From Cheilinus undulatus (Eukaryota > Chordata > Actinopteri > Labriformes > Labridae): 64,000 nucleotides of DNA. Shown here one piece after another: positions 35,701 to 47,700 of this stretch. The notes under the pieces are model-generated. The model was not told the origin of the DNA. It was given only the letters and a program-made list of their open reading frames with translations, and did no database searches. How positions within the stretch are numbered: position 1 is the stretch's first letter; each line of letters starts with the position of its first letter. The stretch covers positions 33,502,151 through 33,566,150 of the forward strand of contig NC_054877.1 of assembly GCF_018320785.1 (NCBI RefSeq), read 5' to 3'. The position numbers were made by a program, and so were the translations under genes.

Positions 35701-38700
35701 GATTGATTTATTCTTTCATTCTCCTTATGATTTTAATGAAAGTGAAAAATGATAGAGACGGATTTCCTTCCTAGACTCCCTTGTCACAAGGGTTTTCTTG
35801 TTGTATTGATTATTATAAACTGCTGCTCTTTTGCTCCTCCAGTGGGCTCATATGTGTGGAGTCATCTAACTAATGTCCTGAGGAGCGAAGACCCCATGAA
35901 GCAGGCTCTGATTGAGTTGCTACCTGATGACATCATCAGCAGAGATTTTGAAGCTGAGTTTATGAAATACTCCTCCTATTCAGACAGCACATTTTCATCA
36001 GGTAATGAGAACTTTACTTTTAAATTCACTTTGATTTCAACAGTGAAAAAGCTACCACAGTCGATAAAATGAACAATTAGACCAACTTAACTGTTGTATG
36101 CTACAGGCATGGGAGTTACAAATGTGGAAACATCTTTGGTTTTCTCATCCAAATCTTTTCTACCAAGATCGGCCTCTGCAAACCTGACAGTGTATTTCCA
36201 TGGTAGGGCTCACAACATCCTGGAGGTCAGTTAATTCATTTCATTTCATTTCATTTCATGTTCTTTTTAATTGATTTAAGGTACAATATACATAATCTTC
36301 TCACTGAAATTTCTGCATTTATTAAAAATGACTACAACTGTGTTAAATATATTTACTAGGTGGGTTTGTACATTACCTACAATAATAAATAATAAAAACT
36401 GTTTTCAGAGGCAAAGAAATTCTTATTTTTGAAATTGTGATTGAGTATGTCTTGTTATGGTGACTGCCATTTTATTTTATTCAGTTTTATTTTGTTTTAT
36501 TTATGTTAAATTTATAAATGGTGTCTCCTGGCTAAGGTGGACCTTCATGTTGAAAATGCTGAACCAATTTTGAAGAACATGTTTGGTTACCACGACTCTG
36601 ATGGAGAATCTCAACCTCAAAGTCAAACACAGTCCAGAGAGGCGATGAGGACGAGGAGAAAGACAGATGACAGACGTGGAGGAGAAAAAGAAACATGCTT
36701 GTCCAGCTCCAGCAGTTATCTGGAGCAGGCCAGGGCCATGGTGAGGTCATTGTTTCAGGACAGTCGTATTGAATGGCTTGAAGTCTGGGGGGGTTAAGAC
36801 AGCAGGGTTAACATGTAAGCTTAGCCATGCGTACTGATGTACGACAGATGGGGATTAGTTTGAATAGCATTTCAGATTTTAGCCTCGTGGCCAGGACTGT
36901 TATATAAACCTATTACTGTACATGTCAGTAAATTAGTTAAATGCAGTAGTGCATATGCAGTTTTAGCAAAGCGTGTTTAAATTATGGCTGTGAATAACAA
37001 GTATTTCATGACTGAGTACCTAACAGACCAATTTCTTCTCATATCATTTTAAAAAAGTAAGTTTTGTTTTGTCTTGGAATTACTTGCCTGACAAAAAGAA
37101 CAAAACCTAAAGAAACCCCACAAGACTGTCTAGCTGCAGATTGATTATCCACTCTAACAGACCGTTCATCTCAGACGCCATATATGTCAGAATGGAAATA
37201 CATTCTAAAACTTAATAAATCAGATTAAACTTTCCTTATAAGGTTAGGGTAAGGGTTAACGTAATGTTAAGGTTACCAGAATTAGAGTAGAAACCTGAAC
37301 TGCAAAACCTGATTACAAACCATTTGATAAAGCAGAGTAAACAGTCTGCTTACAGGAAAAAAAGCCTGTCCTCCATGAAAACATCCCAACACAGCAAGCC
37401 TAGTTTTTGTAGCTCCATAGCGATGTAAGCTACATGGCTAATCTTGCTATGTATGAATGAATGAATGAATGCTTTATTTCGGTTTAAAAACAAAAATAAA
37501 ATCATTTTATACATAATAATTTATCAGACAGCAACCGAAAAAGGAATAGGCTGAAGCCCAGTGGCTTATTTTTGCCTGTCCTGTACCATCATAGGATTAA
37601 TCAAATAAATCAGAATACAACATCAGTACTAGTATGTCAGTACTAAATACATGATAGTTTAAAGTATGTAACTAACGTAACAAAAGCTACACTCAACAAA
37701 CAGCAAACTAAGCTATTTATCTACGTTATCTGCAAGATTAAGTCAGCTTTAGCTACATTTGCTAAAGCTCACCTTGCTAAAGCTAAGTTAGCTATAGAGA
37801 ATGGGGCAACATAGCTGACATTGCTACTTGAAAATGAAGCTAAAGCTAAGCTCACAAATCAGCTATGTAAACTATGAAGACACATTATCTACATAGCAAC
37901 GTTAGCTTTAGCTATGTTTGCTACAACTCATGTTGTTAAAGCTAAGTTAGCTAAAGATAATTAAGCAATAGAGCAGCATGGCTAATGTGGCTACATAGCT
38001 AGCATTGCTATGTAGCTAAAGTGGCTACAGTTGAGCTCACAAATCAGCTATGTAAGCTATGAAGATACGTTTTCTACGCAGGTAAGTTAGCTAGATATGT
38101 TTGCTAAAGCTCATGTCGCTAAAGCAAACATAGCCACATTGGCTTATGTTGTTGTCTTAATTATATAGATAGCATATCTATGTTAGCTTTAGCTAAAGCT
38201 AATGAAGCTAAAGTGAGCCACTGTTCATGGCACTACTTCTAAAACTATACATCATTTCATCCTGGAGTAGACCTCTGACCTTTTTTTCTGTTTTATTTAT
38301 GAAATGTTCCTTAGTAGCTAATGTTTGCCATGCCAGACCTTTTTTATGAATAAAGCTGAATTTTTGTAAAAAAAAAAAAAAAAAAAATCTGAAGCTCGAA
38401 ATAGTGTGTACTAGCAAATTACAGCACTTCTTGTCTGAGACATACAGCGCCTAAGATGGGCGGTCTGTTAGAGTAGCTGTCAGAGATGTACAGTTTGCAG
38501 CCAGACCCCTCTCCAAGAGCTGAATGAATAAAGAGAATTTAAAACGTAGCATTTGAGAAAAATAATTTCTTAAAATGCACCCTGCCTATCGAGTTTATCA
38601 ATATCAATGTTGTTTTAATTTGCAGAAAATTTTCAAGAAGTCCAGATTTGTCATCTGAAATAATTTAATTAAGTTTTATGCATAAAAAAAATAAAAAACT

Positions 38701-41700
38701 GTCAATCAGAGTTCTCATCAATACCACTACTGTTAATACTTTCCTATTGTTTGATGGAAACACAGAGCAGCAATACATCTTTTAAAAGAAGTAATATAAG
38801 CTACTGCAGTCTGAGATTTTTCTTCGTAAGCTGACAGACAGAGGCACTGCATTTTGGTTTAATTTAAATCACATTTCTTCCTCCTTGAGCTTATGAGTTA
38901 AATAGCCTAATACTAAAGAGCTTCCTATGTGCTTTTCTGTGTCACATTCTGCACAGATAGAGGAGAGAGACACTGATGTCTCCCCGTCTCTCATAGATTT
39001 TCTTAACTTCTGCACTTGACCTGTTGACATTTTCTCAATTCCCTTGTAAGCAGACCTACATAGGATGCTGTCATGCTATGACATGAGTTGAAGTGCTGTT
39101 GCTGCAAATAGTTTATCTGATAAGTGCAATTTCAGAAGTATTACTTGCTCTAGGGGAATTTTTCAGTGGTCATTAATAAAACCGGTATCCGTTTCAGCTG
39201 TTACTATAACCACTGATAACCACCTTTAATGATAATTTAATAAGATTACCTCAAGAGTTCTATTTTTAAAACTTAATTTTCATGATGAATTTAAGCCATG
39301 ACTCTCTAATGAAAAGTAGTTGAACTCTCCATGTTAACAATGTCACATAGAATAATCTGAATACAAGAACAAGTTTTAAGTTAGAAAAAGCTTTACATTG
39401 CAGTCAGCACCCATGTCTTTGACTTATTTATTCCAGCTGTTTGGCAGAAGAAGAGCTGAGAAGAACAGGCTGAAGTGTTGGCTCGGTGTGAAGGTGTTTG
39501 GAAACGAGCTCAGTGTGTTTACTTGTGAAGATCTGTACAATCAAATGAACCAGCTGTCTTTGAACGCAGCAGGGCTCGTTGTAAAACTGCTCAAGGTCAG
39601 TTGAAAGAAATGGTTCTTTCAAATTCTTAATTTTTGGAATTCATGTTATAATAAACTTTCTTTTTAACCTGCCATCCTTCCTCTGCAGGGTCAGGAGGTT
39701 CAGCTGAACCACAGAGCTGTGCTGATGACAGAGGAGCTGATTTTACCATCTCTGTCTGGGTTACCTGTCAAACTTGGCATCAACATGACATCCATACTTT
39801 CACTGCGTCTAAAAGGCAACATCAACTATAGAGATGTGTCTCACTTCTCCCTGTCTGGATATATTAAACCTGAGTAAGTCCTTGTCTCTTTGTATCACAG
39901 AAGCTTTAATTTGGGCTGTAACAGAGAGTAACATGTGTCTCGGTCCTCAGTGCCCATGTGGGGCTGTCTGTCAGGATGGGGGTGGACGGGGCTCTGGGCC
40001 AGGCTGCAGTGGACTGGGTCTCTGAACTGAGGAGCTCCACAAGCATGGACGGCAGCATTCAGCTACAGGAAGGGAGAGATCTCAGAGTCACACTGAACAC
40101 GCCAGAGGACATTATGGACATCATCTCTATCAGGTAATTTAGAGCTGTTAAATATTTATCTCTTACGTGGTTTTTCATTTGTATGAGCAGCTGCGTGTAC
40201 ATGTACTGTATGTATATTAAGAAACACACTGAAATTCCCTAATATGGAGTTATTTTAAAAAATGATTCATATGTCAGCTACCATTGTTGTGCAATGCACT
40301 CTGGGTAGTAATATTATGTTGGTGCATTGCTCATCTTCCCACGTTTCCATTTTCACTCACTTTGATCTACATTACAGTAACTTCCCCCGTATCATCTTCT
40401 TTTTTAGACTTCACTTGGATTAAATTAAAAAAAAAAAAAGGCTTCAAGGATAATACTCCATGGGAGGAGGAACAATGCAACCATATGACTTCACTATTTA
40501 TACTGCATTGCATAAAAATGGCAGCCTTCACATGAGTCTATTTAAAAATTTTCCCACAATGGGGAAGTCTAGATCTGAGTAAGCAGGGTACCTTTATTTA
40601 AAAAAAAAAAGGTTATAAATGTCTAAAGATTAAAGTGTCTGCTACATTTATGCCCTATACTGTTGTTATATGAGGGCACTTTAATGGACCAGAGTACTCA
40701 GAGGTAACACTTTTGCACATTGAGGACAGGAGTGATCCCTCTGGAGGACAGGTGTAACCCATGCATATGAACTCCAAGAGCTACCAGTGAGACTTGCTCA
40801 AAACAGTATTTAAAGGCCTTGCATAATCAGAGGATACCAGCGGCTCACATACACCTGCACTCTGCAGCTCTCCACAGTTACTTAGTACTGAACTTGGTGT
40901 TTTTGGAGCTTCTTCAAATTCAAAAAATGTATGAAATTTAAAGAACCGGAGAGCTGGAAATTTGCCTTCGTAATATGCTTTTTTCAGTTGCATGATGACA
41001 AACTCATGGTCCACACAAAAATGTTTACTTGATCAAAATACACTTCTAATGCATCTAAAAAAACTGAATATCATGAAAAAGTTAATTTTTCTTGTGATTT
41101 AATTCAAAAAGTGAAACTTCCATGTATTCTATTTTCATTTAAATTCATTTAAATTTCATTTAAAATCTTGATGTTTACGGCTTACAGCTCATGAAAATCA
41201 CAAATCCACCAATTCAAAACATTTTAAGACTGTAAAAGTCCAATTTGCAAAAGTTCCCTGAGCCTTTGTTCTTTCACTGTTTTGTTCTTTTGTCTTCATT
41301 GTGTGGGGTGAATATTTATGTTGTCACTTATTTTACATGATGTATTTTTATTCAACTGACATTACTTTGTAGAAAACTTTTTTCACTTTGACATTAAAGA
41401 GGTTTATTTGTATGTTTTTTTTGCCAAAAGAGCCAACTTATATTGAACGTGATGGTTTATAAAATCAATTAAAGGATAAAACAACAAAGGAGGGTGAATA
41501 CTTTTTTTTATCAGTTCTGTATGTCAGATCTGTCACAGAGGAAAACTAAACTTGAAAAATAAACTCTACAGTCATTATAGTGCAAAGCCAGCTGGATGAT
41601 CTTTAAACATTTGCTTACAATTACCTCAAACTATTAAGTAGCGATATCAAAATTCACAATGTTACTAGTGGATTACTTGGCAATAATTTAGGCTGATTCC

Positions 41701-44700
41701 TGAAGGTGGAAGGCTGAAGGTGGAAGAACCTGTTTGTGCCAAAGTAGTGCTTAACCAAAGGGGCTTGCTGCCTACCAGATTCCATGCTGGTTCTCCAGCC
41801 CATTTCTAAATGAAGGGGTCGTTTAGTAAAGCCATATGTGTTTTAGGATCATTACATGATTGTCATTTATACTTATTAAAAAAAGAAAGAATGGGAGGAA
41901 TAAAGCTCTCCTTTGAGACTGACACTAATCACTAATAAAGTTGTTTTGAATAATCATTTCCTGAAGAGTGTGTGATGTTTGTGTTCATCAGCTCCAGAGT
42001 GTTTCAGCTCAGTGGAGACCACAGAGAAGAGATCAAGGGGCCAAAGAGTCGAGTCCAGAAGACCACCTGCACACCAAAGACATGTAGAGTGTTTTTCCTA
42101 ACGTTCACTGTAGACAATCCTTTTTCTCCTCTACATACAGTTGATTTCTAAATTCTACTGTTTCATAAGATATATATTTTTATATGGCATTAAGCCATGC
42201 ATCTCAGACCAAATCACTGTTGTGAAAGCTTTCTGATTTTTTCAATTGATTTGCTGACTCTCAGCATTGTTCACATAATAAATCTCTTACCAAATGCCGA
42301 TCCTTCTCTGCTTACAGGGTCTAAGATGGTTGGCTGGCAGCTTTGTTCCAACGCTTCCTATCCGTTTCCAGCTACAGGTGTTCCTCTTCCTCCTCCAGGA
42401 CCGCTTCATTTCTCCCTCAGGATGCTGAAACTGGACAGAGGACTCCATTATTACCTGTTGGAGGCAGCCTACTCACTTTTTCCTCAGGTTACAACCATTC
42501 ATTTGCTTCTTATCAGAGTTTCTCTGTTTCCTTTTGTTCACATCCACATGGACATAATATGAGTAAAATAATGTTTATTTTCATTTAAATGTACTCAATG
42601 TTTTAGAGAGGCACCTGGCTACCCAGAGAGGCCTCTCTCCACCTCCTCCTGGCCACACCTCAGTCCTCCATCCCTAGGGACATGTCTCTGGACTTGACCT
42701 TTAACCCTCGCAGACTGCTGCTAAGGATGACTCATCCTCTGAAAACCATTGTCATACAAGGTTTGTCTTAGAAAAACTCACTACCTTCAGTGTTCATCAG
42801 AGTTTGGGGCTGAAAATGTGTTGTTTCTCAGGATATTTTGACCAAGAGAGGAAAGTAAAGTCAGGAAAGCTGGAGCTGTTGATTGATGGTGCCCATTATT
42901 ATATCGTGGTAAGTAATAAGATTCTTTTGTACTAAAGTTCCACTTTAAAAATTAGCTCCTTATAAAAATATTAATCTGTTTGTCATCTTTAGGGTTTGGT
43001 TGACACCCAGACCCTCTTGTCAGAACAGAGAACTCGCTATCACCTTGAAGCCAAAATGGCCACTGAAGGACATCCCATGATCCTCTCTGCTAATATTACT
43101 CGTGGACTGGGCAGGAAGACGAGCTTTTCAGCGACTGTTAAGAATGTATTCAAAGAAACAGCTTCACTGTCAGGTATCCAAACAGACAAGGCAATGTATA
43201 TGTAGAGCAGGGGTTCTCAACCTTTTCAGCCTGTAACCCCCTAAATAAAGGTGCCAGAGACGGTGGACCCCCACTGTACCTGAAGGTGGCTGAACACAGC
43301 GATGCACAATCAAGAATAGTCATGAGCAGACAAGGCCGCCCATAGGGGGGTATAAAGGGGAGAGCTTTCTGGGATCCAGCCAGACTGGGGGCCTAGGGAG
43401 GTCAGCAAAATTGTGGTCCATTAAAAAGTTTGGCTGTGATATCCATATTTTGTATTTAACCTGAATAACAACCAGTTTAATCAAAGCAACAAATATACAT
43501 ATACAGTGCTTAACAAATTTATTAGACCACCACCCAAAGTAAGGTTTATGCCACAGCTGCCCTAAATTAACAGCATTGGTAATTACCAAAATCATTTTTT
43601 ATGTTTCTGCAATGGTTAATACACCAATATGTAGAAGCTCTTTAACCCAAATGATATTTTTAATGCTAAAATATAATTTTTATTGTTATCCATGAATTTT
43701 CAAATTTACTGATTTACAAAAAAAAATGAAAAAAATAGTGAAGCACATTAATATTCCTTGATTAATATGTCATATTATAGTTATTTACTTGCATTCCTGA
43801 ACAGAAAAATGAGTTTTAGTGGTTGAATGTTATGCTTGATTCATTTCTGACTTCTCAGAGAAGCCCAGTGAGCCGGCTCAAATTTGGGTATAAAAAGGTG
43901 AATTCAGTTTGTAATTCCTCATTCTTGTTCAAAACGGTAAAACTTGGAGAGCTCACTGAAAATGAAAGAGTCTGCATTAAAGCACTTCATGATGCTGGAA
44001 GGTCTCTGAGACAAATATGACAGGTGGTCTAATAAATTTGTCAAGCACTGTATATTTTTGTTGTTTGTGCCATAGTATATAGCCATCTTAAAAATGCAAA
44101 TCCCTTTTCTTTAAAATAGAATTAAAACCAGTTAAAAATGTAAAAAAAAAAAAAGTGGTGAAGTGGGAGTGGGTTAGAAGTGGCAAAAATGAGAAATAGT
44201 GGCAAAAAAAGCAAAAAAATTGCAAAAATGGGCACAAAAGAGGCAAAAGGGGATTGAAAAGTGGCAGAAATAGGTTAAAAGTGGCAAAAATGTGTGGGAC
44301 AATGTGGTTTAAACTGGTAAAAATGGGTTAAACTTGCTGGGCATATCAAATAGTTACATTTGGTTAGAATGGGGAAAAAATAGGCATAAAAAGTGGTAAA
44401 AAGGGTTAAAAGTAGAAACGATGAGTCAACAGAGGCAACAATAGTTGGAAAGTTATCCCATGTGGGTTTATCTTAAAAATTTGATTGAAAACAAGTTTAA
44501 GATAAATCTTAGGGAGATATTGATGAATAAGGCTCATTGTTCTCATCCTGACCAGGGGTGGATGTAGTGGTAGTCAGGGCCAACCAGGGTCCCTCCTGAA
44601 ATCTGATTGGCTACCCTAAAATCCTAAAGGATGACTAACCATTTGCCTTGTCAATTATTACTGGAAATCTGTGAATGGGCTGCTTTCCTCTTTTCAAGCA

Positions 44701-47700
44701 CACACAATAATAAAGCATATTAACCTACACTAGATTGGCTTGACTAACTTTATCAGACGAAAGGTGAGGTATATCAAAGTAGCCCAGTCATCACTATGTT
44801 TTTCACTTTATGACCTCCATTGGAAAAAGTCTGGACACCCCTAGTCTAGGGCCTCAAACTTTGCAGTTTATTTTCCAATAAAATCTTATTAAGGGGCCTT
44901 AAACCCATGACACAATGAGTAAGAGCTAAGAGTTTATGATCTCTGAAATCAATGTCAGATATGAAGAAGTTGTTGTCTGGTCTTCAGTGGCTCTAGAGCG
45001 CCGGCGGGACAGCAGCAGCAGGCAGTACTCTGTGGAGGCAGAGCTCCTTTTACCTGGTGTGGTTGGGGCCAGGATGCTGGGACTGATGGAGCAGAAGGGC
45101 TCACTGTGGAGCTCCGCGCTCAGGCTCAAATACGGTCTGGGAGGTGAGTGGCTGAAAAACAGACAGCATTTGAGATTTGATTTTGCTGTGCAGGCTACAC
45201 CGAGACATGAACACAGTTCCTGCCTCCTAAGTTGGTGTTCTCCTAAAAAAACAGATAGTAATGTAACTCCACTCTCTCCCACACACACAGGAGGAAGTGA
45301 CAGATTAAATGAGGAACCATTGAACTTGTTTTGCAATGTCTCATGCACATGGAAGCTGAATCAAAAAATGTATCTGTATTTGCATGAATAAGAAAGGAAA
45401 TGTAGTTTAATGATGCTTCTATCCACAGGATAGAGACACATGCACATGCATCTCCTTACATCTGACTCTGTGCACAGGTGATGCCAGGCACCTGCGACAG
45501 GACTGCTACACATCTCAGAGACTGAGGAGTGAGAGGGACTCAAATCTGACGTACATCATGAGAGCAGATCACGAGTTCTACTGCTCTAACACGGCTCCCA
45601 TCAACCATAAGGTAAATAGAGACATGAACCTGCAGGATTTTATTATCCAGTCACTTTTAAACAGCTCATTTCTCAGCCACTGAGGTAGATTTATTCCTCA
45701 TAGGGTGAAACACATGACTAACTGATCATTAAAGAGTTTTTCTGTGATTAAGAGCTCTGTGGTTTCTATTGTCTGTGGGTCCACAGATCCACATCAGACA
45801 TGAGGAGAGCCCCAGCCACATTAAATCGTCTCTGGACGTGAGCTATGGCAAACACTGGGATGAAATCAACAACAAACGCACCCTTCTTCTGAGCCAGTCC
45901 TTTAAAAATCAGTCATCACCGAATCACACCAGCTACGCACTGGAGGTAAATGAAGCTGCAGATGTCATCTAAATACATGTGTTATTCTTTAAGGCGGGAT
46001 ACAGGACATTATAAATATTGGTACAGAAAAAACTCAAACACCCTGTGTAAATATGCCTTTTAGTAATTACTTTGCTAAAGGTAGTAATGTCCAGTTCCCT
46101 TTGAGTTTGTTGTTTTCTGCCCTCTATTCACATCATTCAGCTTATTGTGAGCCTGTTACTTGTTTTGTCCAAAGGTGGCCATTCTGTTTATAGAACACTG
46201 ACTTTTCCCATGTTTTGACATGTGGCCTGTCCCATGTGGTGTCCTGTTGTTGTATATCTGTCTTTTAAAAACTACCTGTTTTAGAACAGCAGATGAAATG
46301 CAATTAAGCTAATTCCGACATATTGCATTGGAGTACATTGTGGATATGTTATCCAAAGAATCCTTCTTTCAGCTTGCTTATATTCTCAGAGGCATGTTTA
46401 ATGATTTTTTTTAATGTGAACCCTTTTCTCTCTTCAACTCTCTCTTGCCCTGCCACTATGTTGGAGAAGAGAAATAGATCTGTCTTTTTAGATATTGCTA
46501 TCTGTAGGAGCATAAAGATGAAGTCGAAGGGTAAAACTGCAGGAAAACCAATAAACCTTTCAAATGAAACTAGAATTTTTTTTTACCTAAAAGAAGGGGT
46601 GGAAAGTAACTCAATGCAGTAATTGTACCTTTATATCAGTATACTTCAGGGGTGTATGCAACTACATTTTTAAAACATCAATTACTGAGAAAAAAAAAAC
46701 TTAAGGTCCAAATGAGGAGGTTCAATCTTTGGTTACTGACATGAAACTGACCAGAGGTTTGGCTTCAATTCCCCAATAATCGGCTGCACTTTGTAAGAAA
46801 ATTGCGAGAGAATGATTTCACATAACATTGAAAAACAGCTGTAAATTTCACATTTTTATAAAGGTGTGACTTCACCTAAACGACCTGTTTGGGGATCTAT
46901 TCTCTTGTTGTTCTTGCTGATAAGGAAAGATCATATTGTACTCCACAACTCCTCAGTAGCTACTTGGTACTTAAAGTAAACTCTAAATGAGATACTTTCT
47001 ACTTTTACTTGAGTGGTTTTACAGACAGTAACTTCTACTTAAAAAGTTTTAACCAAAGTAATGGCACTTTTAATTAAGTGCAATAGTTTTGTACTTTTTC
47101 CATCTCTGCCTAAAAGGACAGATAAACAATGAATCCGCCTTGAGTTTTCTCACATTTGACATCAATCACAGACAAAGTTGGTGAAACATGAAGGAAGGTT
47201 GAAAGGTTTTTTTTTTTTTTTTTCATTTTAAACCAGTACGATTTTAGAAATCTCTTGGCTAAGATAATGTTGTTGTGTTTAATTTTTGCTGTGGTTAGAT
47301 CTGTTTTTTTCCTTCCCTTTTTTTCTAGTTCAGTCTTAATGTGCCTGAAAAGAATATAAACTACAGGACTCAGCTTCTGCACTCTCACTTGAGGCAGCTC
47401 GGGTCTGAGAGCAGCACTCACCTCAAAGTCAACTATAACAACCTGATGCCACTGGTGGCTGGATTACACTGGAAAAGCCCTCCAAAAGACAGCCTGCAGA
47501 AGAAATGGGAAGGTACCATGAGCCATAATGCCTATTTTTACATAGGTGGAAAGTAACAAACTACATTTACTTATATTTTTGAAATTGAATATTTTTTTGT
47601 GTTCTTCTACTTTCTGAAGTAATTTTTTAGTCAGTAATTTTATGCTGTCTAAAGTATAGTCTGGGGAAGTGAGGTACTTTAAGATAGAAGCAGTCACCGA

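Noticed and set aside
37240-37290. Telomere-like GGTTAGGGTAAGGGTTAA
   Set aside because: Only a few irregular units; ordinary low-complexity sequence, not an interstitial telomere.
44926-45391. Long opposing open frames of 140 and 151 codons
   Set aside because: They overlie LLTP exon 25 and its donor; the plus frame reads into the intron and the minus frame has no homology.
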